Shown: positions 26,092 to 35,095, counted from the first letter of the stretch. The stretch: 64,000 nt of DNA from Aestuariivita sp. (GCA_018401465.1 JAGYKE010000002.1:248001-312000); one strand, 5' to 3'. The notes: generated from the sequence alone by a model not told the origin. Translations and numbers: made by a program.

Positions 26092-26511
26092 TCAGGTCAA
26101 TCGCAACAGAAGTGCCACCAGCCGACTGCGTTCGCGGGCCGACAATGGGGCGAGCGTGCGTTCCGAAACCTTGAGTGCCGTGGCGGTCGTGGCCTCGAAC
26201 AGCGTGCGGCCACTGTCCGACAGCGTCACGGTCAGCCTGCGCCTGTCCTCGGAGTCGGGGACTGCCACGACCAGCCCCTGACGGACCAGACGATCGACGA
26301 CCCCCTTGATCGTCGCCGCATCCATCGAGGTTTCACGACCCAGCTGGTTTTGCGACAGCGCCCCGAGTTCGGCAAGCCGAGCAAGTGCCGCGAACTGCAT
26401 CGCGGTCACCCCCGGGATCGACGCGGCGAAGATCGACAGATGCCGCTGGTTCACCCGCCGCAGGAGATAGCCGATCTGTTCGTCGAGCCTGTAAGGCGAG
26501 TTCCCGGTCAT
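26092..26511 (-). CDS. MarR family transcriptional regulator, 139 aa
   Basis: Small winged-helix regulator. The DNA-binding part is visible as LSQNQLGRETSMDAATIKGVVDRL at about 51-74, followed by the wing with DSEDRRRLTVTLSDSGR, the hallmark of MarR proteins. The gene is divergent from the molybdenum hydroxylase cluster, with 118 bp between the starts, so it most likely represses that cluster and responds to its substrate or an intermediate. NicR, a MarR protein of Pseudomonas putida, controls nicotinate catabolism in a comparable layout (known family precedent); here the ligand is inference. Confidence 0.92.
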   Translation of the reverse strand: MTGNSPYRLDEQIGYLLRRVNQRHLSIFAASIPGVTAMQFAALARLAELGALSQNQLGRETSMDAATIKGVVDRLVRQGLVVAVPDSEDRRRLTVTLSDSGRTLFEATTATALKVSERTLAPLSARERSRLVALLLRLT

Positions 26512-26559
26512 AGCCCCGGCTTAGCCGCAGCAGCCCCGCCGCGCAAGAAAGCGAATCCG

Positions 26560-26603
26560 TTGACAGCTTTGCCGAGGGGCCACAATGTGGTTTGTATACA
26601 AAC
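26560..26603 (+). promoter_or_regulatory. Promoter and palindromic operator of the molybdenum hydroxylase cluster
   Basis: A consensus -35, TTGACA, lies at 26560-26565, and CACAAT (26581-26586, spacer 15) is the best -10 candidate. Just downstream is the perfect 14-bp palindrome GTTTGTATACAAAC (26590-26603). A protein bound there would cover the transcription start and repress. The divergent MarR protein is the obvious candidate; this palindrome type is also known for FCD-group GntR regulators. Confidence 0.65.
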
Positions 26604-26629
26604 AAAAAACGCCGCGCGGGAGGGGACAT

Positions 26630-27463
26630 ATGGGACGCTATGCCCGGCCAAGCACTCTGACCGAAGCGCTGGACCTGATGGCACAGGGCGGCAGGCGCCT
26701 GCTTGCCGGTGGAACCGATCTTTATCCCGGTTCCGGGCCCACGCTGTCGGGCGACATCCTTGACCTGACGGGGGTGGACCGGTTCACCGGGCTTGAACCC
26801 GCGGCAGACGGCGGCTTGCGGATCGGGGCCTGCACCACTTGGTCGCAGATCGCCGATGCCGATCTTCCGCCCGCACTCGACGCGCTGCGCGTGGCGGCCC
26901 GGCAGGTCGGCGGCCGACAGATCCAGAACGTCGGCACGATCGGCGGCAACCTCTGCAATGCCTCACCGGCGGCAGACGGCGTGCCGCCGCTTCTGGCGGT
27001 GGAAGCCCGGGTCGAACTGGTTTCGCCCCGCGGCATACGCGACCTGCCTTTGGCGGAATTCATCACCGGGCCGCGGCAGACCGCGCTTCGACCCGACGAG
27101 GCGCTGGCCGCCGTGCTGATCCCCGGGGCCGCGTTCACCGGACGATCGGCTTTCGTCAAGCTGGGGGCGCGGGCCTATCTTGTGATTTCCATCGCGATGG
27201 TGGCGGCCCGGATCGTGACCGAGGGGGGCCGCGTGCGCGAGGCGGCGATCGCTGTCGGGGCCTGTTCGGCCATCGCCCGGCGGCTGCCGGTGGTCGAGGC
27301 CGCGCTGATGGGCGCCGCCGCGTCCGAGATCGCGGACAGGATCGACCCGGCCGAAGTGGCGGCGGCCCTCGCCCCCATAGACGACGTGCGCGCGACCGCG
27401 GCCTACAGGGCCGGGGCCGCTGCGGAACTGGTCCACCGCGCCGTGAACGAGGCATTGGCATGA
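26630..27463 (+). CDS. Xanthine dehydrogenase family FAD-binding subunit, 277 aa
   Basis: FAD-binding subunit (CoxM/XdhB type) of a molybdenum hydroxylase, passing electrons from the Fe-S clusters to an acceptor. FAD motifs are visible: LAGGTDLYPG at about 26-35 and VGTIGGNLCNASPAAD at about 101-116. The ATG at 26630 has GGGAGGGG 5 nt upstream; an upstream in-frame ATG at 26585 would lie in the promoter and is rejected. ATGA overlap with the next gene, which supplies the Fe-S and molybdenum domains. It is the first gene of the N-heterocycle cluster. Confidence 0.93.
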   Translation: MGRYARPSTLTEALDLMAQGGRRLLAGGTDLYPGSGPTLSGDILDLTGVDRFTGLEPAADGGLRIGACTTWSQIADADLPPALDALRVAARQVGGRQIQNVGTIGGNLCNASPAADGVPPLLAVEARVELVSPRGIRDLPLAEFITGPRQTALRPDEALAAVLIPGAAFTGRSAFVKLGARAYLVISIAMVAARIVTEGGRVREAAIAVGACSAIARRLPVVEAALMGAAASEIADRIDPAEVAAALAPIDDVRATAAYRAGAAAELVHRAVNEALA

Positions 27464-30138
27464 TCACCTTCACGCTGAACGGAACACCTGTCGCCGTAGA
27501 TTGCCCGCCGACGGAACGGCTGACCGAGGTGCTGCGCGACAGGCTCGGCCGCACCGGCACCAAGGTGGGCTGCGACGCGGGCGATTGCGGGGCCTGCACG
27601 GTGCTCATGGACGGTGCCCAGGTCTGCGCCTGCCTCGTCCCGGCCGCCCGCGCCGAGGGGCGACAGATCGAAACGGTCGAGGCCGATACGCCTGAACTGA
27701 ACCGCCTGCGCGATGCCTTCCTGCGCCATGGCGCGGCGCAATGCGGCATCTGCACACCCGGCATGCTGATCGCGGCGACCGATCTCTTGCGGCGCAATTC
27801 CGCCCCGTCCGAGAGCGAAGCCTCCGAGGCCCTGGGCGGCGTGTTGTGCCGATGCACCGGCTACCGCCGGATCATCGCGGCCGTCTGCGACACCGGTGAC
27901 GGCAGCGCAGCGGCGCCCGGGACCGGCGCGGTCGGGGCCTCGCTTCGGCGCGTCGACGGTATGGCCAAGGTCATGGGCGACAGTTTCGGGGCCGATTACG
28001 CGCCAGAGGGTGCGCTGGTGGTCAAGGCTTTGCGTTCGCCCCATGATCACGCGACGTTCCACTTCGGCGATCTCGCGGCCTTTGCCACGCGGCCAGGCGT
28101 CGCCGCTGTCTTCACGGCGCAGGATATTCCCGGTCGCAACATCTTCGGCACGATCCCTGCCTTCGCCGACCAACCCGCCATCGCCCCGTCGCCCGCGCGG
28201 TTCCGTGGCGAATGCGTCGCGCTTGTCGCCTTCGAGCCGGGAACGGACGCCGATCTCGCCGAATTCCCCGTCACCTGGACACCCCTGCCCGCGCTGATGT
28301 CGCCCGCCGCGGCCGAGGCGCCTGAGGCGCAGGCGATCCACCCCAACCGGCCCGGGAACCGCCTGATCGAGGGGACCGTGCGGCGCGGCGACATCGACGC
28401 CGCCTTCGCGGCCTCGGCCCATGTGGTCGAAGGCGCCATGCAGACCGGCTTCGTCGAACACGCCTATATCGAACCGGAAGCCGGCGCCGCGTGGATGGAA
28501 GGCGATGTTCTGACGATCCGCGCCTGCACCCAGGCCCCGATGATGGATCGCGACGAAACCGCCGTCGTGCTGGGTCTCGGGGTCGAGAAGATCCGGATCA
28601 TTCCGGCCGCGACCGGCGGCGGCTTCGGATCGAAGCTTGACGTCAGCCTGCAACCGCTTCTGGGCCTCGTCACGCTGAAGACGGGAAGACCCTGCCGGAT
28701 GACCTATTCACGGGGCGAAAGCATGGCCTCGACGACCAAGCGTCACCCTGCCGAGATGCGGGGGCGGATCGGCTGCGATGCCGGGGGGCGGATCACCGCC
28801 ATGGACTTCGAAGGGCGGTTCGACACGGGCGCCTATGCCAGCTGGGGGCCGACCGTCGCAAACCGGGTGCCCGTGCATATCACCGGTCCCTACCGCACGC
28901 CCACTGTCCGCGCGCGCGCCCGCGCCGTCCATACCAACGGGCCGGTCTCGGGGGCGTTCCGGGGCTTTGGTGTGCCGCAGGGCGCGCTTTGGCAGGAAAC
29001 GCTGTACGACCGTCTGGCCGGGAAGGCCGGGATCGACCGGCTCGAGTTCCGCATCCTGAACGCATTGCGGAACGGCGACCACACCGCCACCGGCCAGCAC
29101 CTGGCCTCGGTCGGGATCGGGGCATGTCTCGAGGCGCTCCGTCCGCACTGGGCCCGCGCGCTGGCCGATGCCGCGACGGCGCCCGGTCGGCGCGGCGTGG
29201 GTGTCGCGTCGTGCTGGTATGGCTGCGGCAATACCGGGCTGCCCAACCCGTCGACGATCCGGCTGGGCATCAAGGCGCAAGGCGCGCTGGTCCTCCATCA
29301 GGGCGCGGTCGATATCGGCCAGGGCGCCAACACCGTCATCACCCAGATCGCGGCCGAGGCGCTGGGACTGCCGGTCGAAGCCTTCGAGCTTGTCGGCGCC
29401 GATACCGCGCTGACGCCCGACGCTGGCAAGACTTCGGCCAGCCGACAGACCTTTGTCACCGGCCGCGCCGCGCAGGCGGCGGGCGCAGCACTCAGGGGCG
29501 CGATCCTGCGGCTTGCGAACGCGGGCGATGGGGCGTCGCTTGCGCTTGACGGCGCGCGGCTGATCGTGACCGAGGACGGTGTGCCGCGCGGGATCGACCT
29601 CTCTGCGCTGCCCGAACAGGGTCACGGCTATGTGCTGATGGCCGAGGAAACCTACGATCCGCCGACCTCGGCGCTTGATGCCGATGGTCAGGGCGTGCCT
29701 TACGCCGTCTACGGCTATGGCGCGCAGGTCGTGGAACTCGAGGTCGACCCGGCGCTGGGTACCGTGCGGCTTCTGAAGATCACGGCGGCGCATGACGTCG
29801 GCCGGGCCATCAACCCGGCCCTTGTTCAGGGCCAGATCGAAGGCGGCATCGCGCAGGGCATCGGGCTTGCTCTCATGGAGGAATACCTGCCCGGACGGAC
29901 GGAAAACCTGCATGACTACCTGATCCCGACGATCGGCGATGTGCCCGAGGTCGAAAGCCTGATCCTCGAAGTGCCGGACCCGGAAGGCCCCTACGGCGCG
30001 CGCGGGCTGGGCGAACACGTGCTGATCCCGACCGCGCCCGCGATCCTGAACGCGATCCGTCATGCCACGGGGGCCGAGTTGCAGCGCGTGCCGGCGCTGC
30101 CGCATCGCGTGCTTGCGGCGCTGGACACGGGCCGATGA
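27460..30138 (+). CDS. Molybdenum hydroxylase, fused [2Fe-2S] and molybdopterin subunits, 892 aa
   Basis: Catalytic subunit of a xanthine-dehydrogenase-family enzyme that inserts oxygen from water into an aromatic C-H bond, usually beside a ring nitrogen. Residues 1-150 form the small subunit: plant-type cluster cysteines C38, C43, C46, C58 and the second cluster C95, C98, C130, C132. The molybdopterin part follows after a short linker, with TGGGFGSK, SGAFRGFGVPQ and the C-terminal GARGLGEH carrying the probable catalytic glutamate. In most relatives small and large subunits are separate genes; a fused form of about 850-900 aa is known in a minority, including selenium-dependent-type xanthine dehydrogenases. 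No in-frame TGA is needed here. No XdhC-type maturation factor is encoded next to it. Confidence 0.93.
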   Translation: MITFTLNGTPVAVDCPPTERLTEVLRDRLGRTGTKVGCDAGDCGACTVLMDGAQVCACLVPAARAEGRQIETVEADTPELNRLRDAFLRHGAAQCGICTPGMLIAATDLLRRNSAPSESEASEALGGVLCRCTGYRRIIAAVCDTGDGSAAAPGTGAVGASLRRVDGMAKVMGDSFGADYAPEGALVVKALRSPHDHATFHFGDLAAFATRPGVAAVFTAQDIPGRNIFGTIPAFADQPAIAPSPARFRGECVALVAFEPGTDADLAEFPVTWTPLPALMSPAAAEAPEAQAIHPNRPGNRLIEGTVRRGDIDAAFAASAHVVEGAMQTGFVEHAYIEPEAGAAWMEGDVLTIRACTQAPMMDRDETAVVLGLGVEKIRIIPAATGGGFGSKLDVSLQPLLGLVTLKTGRPCRMTYSRGESMASTTKRHPAEMRGRIGCDAGGRITAMDFEGRFDTGAYASWGPTVANRVPVHITGPYRTPTVRARARAVHTNGPVSGAFRGFGVPQGALWQETLYDRLAGKAGIDRLEFRILNALRNGDHTATGQHLASVGIGACLEALRPHWARALADAATAPGRRGVGVASCWYGCGNTGLPNPSTIRLGIKAQGALVLHQGAVDIGQGANTVITQIAAEALGLPVEAFELVGADTALTPDAGKTSASRQTFVTGRAAQAAGAALRGAILRLANAGDGASLALDGARLIVTEDGVPRGIDLSALPEQGHGYVLMAEETYDPPTSALDADGQGVPYAVYGYGAQVVELEVDPALGTVRLLKITAAHDVGRAINPALVQGQIEGGIAQGIGLALMEEYLPGRTENLHDYLIPTIGDVPEVESLILEVPDPEGPYGARGLGEHVLIPTAPAILNAIRHATGAELQRVPALPHRVLAALDTGR

Positions 30139-31577
30139 CCGCCCCGGGCGACAAGCTGCGCTGCGATGCCTGCCCGGTCATGTGCTTCATCGCGCCGGGC
30201 CAGACGGGTGCCTGCGACCGCTACGCGAACGAGGACGGCAGGATCGTGCGCACAGACCCGGTCGTGATGCTGTCGCACGCGCTGGACCGGGGCGACAGAA
30301 CGGTCCCCTTCGCCGCCCGCGTCTGGGACGGGGAGCCCTTTCCCGCCGACACTTTCGTGACCGGCATCGGTGCGGGCACCACCTATCCCGATTACAAGCC
30401 CGCGCCCTTCATCGTCTCGTCCCGGGTCGAGGGTGCCGACATGGTCACCGTGGTGACCGAGGCGATCTTTTCCTATTGCAGCGTCAAGGTGAAGATCGAC
30501 ACCGACCGCCATCTCGGCCCCGAAGGCGCGACGGTCCGTGTCGAGGGCGAGGCCATCGGCCATGTGATGACGGCGGAATACGGCAGCCAGATGCTGTCGC
30601 TGGGCGGGGTCCATCACCTGACAAGCGGCAGCAAGGCCGAGGGCCGGGTGACCTGCGCCACTCTTCTGGCGCTGTGCAACTGCGAACCGGCGGAGCTGGC
30701 GATCGATGGCGGATCGGTCGTCACGGTACAGGCCGGCAAACCGCCGGTGGTGGACGGGGTGCGCGAACGCCGGATGCGGGTCGGCTGCGGGTCGGCGACG
30801 ATCGGCATGTTCGCGGTGCAGTGGAAAGACCTCGTGGACGAGGTGGTCGTCGTCGATGACCACATCACCGGCGTGGTGAGCGAACATCAGGCCGGCAAGG
30901 TCATCGGCTGGGACCCGACAGGCATCCGGATCAAGGGGCACCGCTCCACCCCGGGCCGGTATTTCCGCGTCTCGGAGCCGGGTCTGGGCTGGGGCGGCAC
31001 CAAGCTGACCGACCCTCTCGACATCCTGGGCGAATGGAACCCGAAGAAAGGCGCGCGCCCCGGGCTCACGCTTCTGATGGTGTCCACGACCGGTGAGGAA
31101 TATGCCTATTACGTGCTGGATGCCGATCTCTGCCCGCAACCCGCGCCGCTGCCCGAGGCGCTGAGGCCGTCGGTCGCCCTGATCGAGGAAAACTGCGAAC
31201 CCTCGCTCTGCACTGTCCTGTTCATGGGCGGTGCCGGGGGATCGCTGCGCGCGGGCGTCACGCAGAACCCCGTCCGGCTGACCCGGTCGGTGCAGGCGAG
31301 GGAAACCCGGCTGACCTCGGGTGGGGCGGACTGCTATGTCTGGCCCGGTGGCGGGATCACCTTCATGGTAGATGTCACGCGCCTGCCGCCGGGGTCTTTT
31401 GGCTATGTCCCCACCCCGGCGCTGGTAGCCCCGCTCGAATTCAGCCTGCCGCGCGCGCAATACCTCGCCCTTGGTGGCCATGACGGGGCGATCCGCGATC
31501 TGGACCGGGTGCAGGCCGAGGGCGGCGAATACGCAACCACCGCCAAGCTGACCTCTTGGCTGGGAGGCGCGGAATGA
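30135..31577 (+). CDS. 6-hydroxynicotinate reductase-like Fe-S protein, 480 aa
   Basis: Homologue of 6-hydroxynicotinate reductase, the ferredoxin-dependent enzyme that reduces 6-oxo-nicotinate to its tetrahydro form in Eubacterium barkeri (family knowledge). The N-terminus has a C10-x2-C13-x3-C17-x9-C27 cysteine set suited to an Fe-S cluster, and further cysteines occur in the middle (TCATLLALCNC) and in EENCEPSLC. Glycine-rich stretches (GGAGGSLRAG) could bind a flavin. The gene overlaps the molybdenum hydroxylase by 4 bp, which supports a sequential reaction: hydroxylation, then reductive dearomatisation. In an aerobic alphaproteobacterium the electron donor and exact substrate are uncertain. 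Confidence 0.8.
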   Translation: MTAPGDKLRCDACPVMCFIAPGQTGACDRYANEDGRIVRTDPVVMLSHALDRGDRTVPFAARVWDGEPFPADTFVTGIGAGTTYPDYKPAPFIVSSRVEGADMVTVVTEAIFSYCSVKVKIDTDRHLGPEGATVRVEGEAIGHVMTAEYGSQMLSLGGVHHLTSGSKAEGRVTCATLLALCNCEPAELAIDGGSVVTVQAGKPPVVDGVRERRMRVGCGSATIGMFAVQWKDLVDEVVVVDDHITGVVSEHQAGKVIGWDPTGIRIKGHRSTPGRYFRVSEPGLGWGGTKLTDPLDILGEWNPKKGARPGLTLLMVSTTGEEYAYYVLDADLCPQPAPLPEALRPSVALIEENCEPSLCTVLFMGGAGGSLRAGVTQNPVRLTRSVQARETRLTSGGADCYVWPGGGITFMVDVTRLPPGSFGYVPTPALVAPLEFSLPRAQYLALGGHDGAIRDLDRVQAEGGEYATTAKLTSWLGGAE

Positions 31578-32431
31578 CCGCGCCGCGCTGGTCCGGCCCC
31601 GGCGCCTGCGCGCGGCGGCTTTCTGACGGACGCTTGCACCTTCAGCACGGGCCCATCGACGTGATCGCGGAAGGATGGGGCGATCCGGAGGCTGTGGCGG
31701 CGGGCGAAGCCCGGATGCTGGAAAGATTCGACACGATCCTTGCGGAACTCTGCGCCGAACTGCCGCTGCTTCGCACGGTAGATGCCCGGCCCGCAGGTCC
31801 GGTCGCACGGCGCATGGCCACGACCGTCGCACCCTACCGGCCCGCCTTCGTGACCCCGATGGCCGCCGTGGCGGGCGCGGTGGCGGATACCTTGCTGGCC
31901 GAACTGGCGGTGCCGGGGGTGACGCGGGCCTATGTCAACAACGGGGGCGACATCGCGCTGCATCTGGGGCTGGGCGAAAGCCTGACCTGCGCGCTGGCGG
32001 CACGGCCCGGCCTGCCCGACCGCACGACGATCAGGTCCGACGACCCGGTGCGCGGCATCGCGACGTCCGGCTGGCGCGGGCGCAGCCTGTCGCTGGGGAT
32101 CGCCGACGCGGTGACGGTGCTGGCGCGCACTGCCGCGATGGCGGATGCCGCCGCGACGATGATTGCCAACGCGGTCGATCTGCCCGGCCATCCCGCCATC
32201 GCCCGCCGCCCGGCACGCGAGGTTCAGGCAGACAGCGATCTCGGCGATCTGCTCGTGACCGTGGGACTGGGCCACCTGACCCCGCGGGAGATCGACGCGG
32301 CCCTCGATGCCGGCCTCACTGCGGCGCGCGCCTTCAAGGCAGAGGGCCTGATCGACGCGGCGGCACTGTTTCTGAATTCCGAGGTCCGAATCCTCGGACA
32401 CCACCTGCTGAAGGAACCCGTCCATGCCTGA
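31574..32431 (+). CDS. UPF0280 family protein (ApbE-like), 285 aa
   Basis: Member of UPF0280, a family related in fold to the flavin transferase ApbE and of unknown function. The conserved AYVNNGGDIALHLG segment lies at about residues 115-128. There is no signal peptide or membrane segment, so it is cytoplasmic. Homologues often accompany 6-hydroxynicotinate reductase-like genes (recalled context), so it may mature or flavinylate that enzyme, which is inference. The ATG at 31574 overlaps the upstream stop as ATGA; the 3' end overlaps the next gene by 8 bp. Confidence 0.8.
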   Translation: MTAPRWSGPGACARRLSDGRLHLQHGPIDVIAEGWGDPEAVAAGEARMLERFDTILAELCAELPLLRTVDARPAGPVARRMATTVAPYRPAFVTPMAAVAGAVADTLLAELAVPGVTRAYVNNGGDIALHLGLGESLTCALAARPGLPDRTTIRSDDPVRGIATSGWRGRSLSLGIADAVTVLARTAAMADAAATMIANAVDLPGHPAIARRPAREVQADSDLGDLLVTVGLGHLTPREIDAALDAGLTAARAFKAEGLIDAAALFLNSEVRILGHHLLKEPVHA

Positions 32432-33005
32432 CTTCCCGATCCGCAAGATCGCGCTTCAGATCGAAGAGATCCTCCACGAAGGCGGCCCCGCCCCCGAGCA
32501 CCCGCGCCGTCGCGGCGCGATCATGGCGGTCTGCGCCAACCCCTTCGCGGGCGCCTACCATGCCGATCTGCAACCCGCGATGGAGGATCTCAAGCCGCTG
32601 GGGCTGATGCTGACCGACAGGCTGATCGCCGCGCTGGGCGGGCGGGACGGGATCGACGGCTATGGTAAGGGCACCCTTGTGGGCGAGGCCGGCGAGGCCG
32701 AACATGGCGCGTTGTGGCATGTGCCGGGCGGCTACGCGATGCGCGAAAGGCTGGGCGAGAGCCGGGCGATCGTGCCCTCGGCCATGAAGGTGGCGGGGAT
32801 GGGTGCTACGCTTGACGTGCCCCTTGGTCACATCAACGCGGCCTATGTCCGCAGCCATTTCGACGCGATCACTGTCTCGGTCCCCGACGGGCCGCGCGCG
32901 GGCGAAATCGTCTTTGTCCTGGCCATGTCGGCAGGTCCGCGCGTGCATTCGCGGATGGGCGGCCTCGAGACCTGGCAGGTCAAGGGCGAGGACGGGCTGC
33001 GCTGA
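32424..33005 (+). CDS. Amino acid synthesis family protein (PF06684/DUF1185), 193 aa
   Basis: Small cytoplasmic protein of the amino-acid-synthesis family, whose biochemical function is not established. Conserved elements visible are IALQIEEILHEGG near the N-terminus, NPFAGAYHADLQP at about 37-49, GKGTLVGEAGEAEHGALWHVPGG at about 81-103 and AMSAGPRVHSRMGG near the end. Proteins of this family are found in operons for catabolism of cyclic or hydroxylated N-compounds (recalled context). It lies between UPF0280 and the hydantoinase genes; its glutamate- and histidine-rich centre suggests a metal site, which is inference. Confidence 0.8.
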   Translation: MPDFPIRKIALQIEEILHEGGPAPEHPRRRGAIMAVCANPFAGAYHADLQPAMEDLKPLGLMLTDRLIAALGGRDGIDGYGKGTLVGEAGEAEHGALWHVPGGYAMRERLGESRAIVPSAMKVAGMGATLDVPLGHINAAYVRSHFDAITVSVPDGPRAGEIVFVLAMSAGPRVHSRMGGLETWQVKGEDGLR

Positions 33006-33073
33006 TGAGCGGGTTGCGCGATCAGGGGATCGCCGCCGAAGCGCGCCGGTCCGTCGATCATCTGGAGGGCTGA
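33005..33073 (+). CDS. 22-codon mini-ORF bridging to hyuA
   Basis: A complete reading frame of 22 codons fits exactly between two genes. Its ATG shares a base with the upstream stop (TGATG) and its TGA is directly followed by the ATG of hyuA. Its last codons contain GGAGG, the Shine-Dalgarno of hyuA. It may serve translational coupling or be the residue of a longer gene. No similarity is recognised. Confidence 0.35.
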   Translation: MSGLRDQGIAAEARRSVDHLEG

Positions 33074-35095
33074 ATGGCCGGACTCATTGCAGGCGTCGAC
33101 GTGGGCGGGACTTTCACCGATCTCGTCGTCTTCGATCCGGTCGAAGGCCGGGTGGAACTGGCCAAGGTGCCGACGACGCTGCCCAATCAGACCCCGGGCG
33201 TTCTGAACGCCTTCGAGGCCGCGGGAACCGATCTTTCCGCCATCGATCTGATCGTTCACGGCACGACGACCACGACGAACGCGGTCCTCGAACGCCGTCT
33301 TGCCCGCACCGGGCTGATCACGACCGAAGGGTTCCGCGACGTTCTGGAACTGGGGCGCCGCACCCGGCCGCAGGCCTACGGGATGCACGGCACCTTCGTG
33401 CCCGTGATCCCCCGCGATCTGCGGCTCGAAGTGCCCGAGCGGATGGACGCCCGCGGCCGGGTGCTGACCCCGCTTGACGAGACGGCCGTGGCGGCGGCGG
33501 TGCGCCAGCTTCTGGCGGCGGGCTGCGAAAGCCTCGTGATCCACTTCCTGCACGCCTATGCCAATCCCGCGCACGAGATCCGCGCGGTCGAGATCGCCAC
33601 CCGCCTTTGGCCGAACAGCCATGTGACGGCGGGCCATGCCCTTCTTTCGGAAAGCCGCGAATACGAACGCGGCGTTACCGCAGCGCTGAACGCGGCGGTG
33701 CAGCCGCTTCTTGAACGCTATGTCACGCGGCTTGCCGACCAGCTTGCCGAACGCGGCTACCGCCAGGAGCTTCTGGTGATGAACGGCAACGGCGGGATGG
33801 TTTCGGCGCGCAGCGTTTCGCGCGAGGCGGTCAAGACCGTGATGTCCGGCCCCGCCTCGGGCGTGATGGCTGCGGTCGCGACGGGGCGGCGCGCGGGCAT
33901 TGGCAACCTTCTGACCTACGACATGGGCGGCACCTCGACCGATGTCGCGATGATCCGCAACGGCGTGGCCCCGGTCTCGAACGAGATCGAGGTGGAATAC
34001 GCGATGCCCATCCACGTGCCGATGGTCGACGTGCGCACCGTGGGCGCGGGCGGCGGATCGATCGCGCGGGTCGATCAGGGCGGGATGTTGCGGGTCGGAC
34101 CGGAGAGCGCAGGGTCCACCCCCGGGCCGATCTGTTATGGCCGCGGCGGCACGCAGGTCACCATTTCGGATGCCAACCTGATCCTTGGCCGGTTGCCCGC
34201 CAACCGGTTCGGCAAGGCCAGCGACGCCGCGCGCGCGGCGATCGCGGAACAGATCGGCGCGCCGCTGGGCCTTGGGCCGGAAGCGGCCGCCGAAGCGGTT
34301 CTCCGGCTTGCGAATACGCACATGGCCGGGGCGATACGCATGGTATCCATCTCGATGGGCGCGGATCCCCGCGATTTCGCGCTTTTCGCCTTTGGGGGCG
34401 CGGGCCCCCTGCATGCCGTCGCGCTTGCGCGCGAACTGGCGGTGCCTAGGGTCCTGATCCCGGCCCGACCGGGCATCACCAATGCGCTGGGCTGCGTGGT
34501 GGCCGATCTGCGGCATGATTTCGTGCGCACGCTGAACCGCCCCCTCGACACGGTCGACATCTCGGCCGTGCACGACATCCTGAGCGAACAGGAAGCCGAA
34601 GGTAGGCGACTGGTGGAAGCCGAACAGATCGCGCTGACCGGTCTGCGCGCGGAATTCTCGGCCGACATGCAGTTTGTCGGCCAGACCCACCTGTTGCGCG
34701 TGCCCCTGCCCTCGGCCAGACCGACCCGCGACGAGATGCAAGCCCTGTTCGAACAGGCCTATCATGCAAGGTTCCGGGTGGATCTGCCGACGATGCGCGC
34801 CAACCTCGTCAATCTGAATTGCTCGGTCATCGGCGCGCGGCCCGAGCTCGACCTGTCGATCCTGATCGACCCGGCGGGCCGACGCGACCGCGCCGAGCCC
34901 GAAAGCACCCGCCCCGTCTGGTTCAACGGCTGGCGCGACACGCCGGTCTACTGGCGCGATCACTTGCCGCTTGATCTGCACCTGTCAGGTCCGGCGATCA
35001 TCGAACAGATGGACACGACGATCGTCGTGGACCCCGGTTGCACGATCCGTTCGGACACGGACGGCAACCTCATCGTGGAGGTGGGACATGATTGA
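33074..35095 (+). CDS. hyuA: Hydantoinase/oxoprolinase subunit A (HyuA), 673 aa
   Basis: ATP-dependent subunit of a hydantoinase/oxoprolinase-type enzyme, which with HyuB opens a cyclic amide. The ASKHA-type phosphate motif GVDVGGTFTD is at residues 7-16, the second motif TYDMGGTSTDVA at about 283-294, and GAGGGSIARVD near 325. The C-terminal part has FGGAGPLHAVALARELAVP. GGAGG stands 7 nt before the ATG. The gene overlaps hyuB by 8 bp. Related enzymes include N-methylhydantoinase, 5-oxoprolinase and acetophenone or acetone carboxylase subunits; the molybdenum hydroxylase context favours cyclic-amide opening. Confidence 0.93.
   Translation: MAGLIAGVDVGGTFTDLVVFDPVEGRVELAKVPTTLPNQTPGVLNAFEAAGTDLSAIDLIVHGTTTTTNAVLERRLARTGLITTEGFRDVLELGRRTRPQAYGMHGTFVPVIPRDLRLEVPERMDARGRVLTPLDETAVAAAVRQLLAAGCESLVIHFLHAYANPAHEIRAVEIATRLWPNSHVTAGHALLSESREYERGVTAALNAAVQPLLERYVTRLADQLAERGYRQELLVMNGNGGMVSARSVSREAVKTVMSGPASGVMAAVATGRRAGIGNLLTYDMGGTSTDVAMIRNGVAPVSNEIEVEYAMPIHVPMVDVRTVGAGGGSIARVDQGGMLRVGPESAGSTPGPICYGRGGTQVTISDANLILGRLPANRFGKASDAARAAIAEQIGAPLGLGPEAAAEAVLRLANTHMAGAIRMVSISMGADPRDFALFAFGGAGPLHAVALARELAVPRVLIPARPGITNALGCVVADLRHDFVRTLNRPLDTVDISAVHDILSEQEAEGRRLVEAEQIALTGLRAEFSADMQFVGQTHLLRVPLPSARPTRDEMQALFEQAYHARFRVDLPTMRANLVNLNCSVIGARPELDLSILIDPAGRRDRAEPESTRPVWFNGWRDTPVYWRDHLPLDLHLSGPAIIEQMDTTIVVDPGCTIRSDTDGNLIVEVGHD

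Noticed and set aside
26839-27459. N-terminal extension of the molybdenum hydroxylase
   Set aside because: It is an out-of-frame reading of the FAD-subunit gene; the [2Fe-2S] domain begins at the ATG at 27460.
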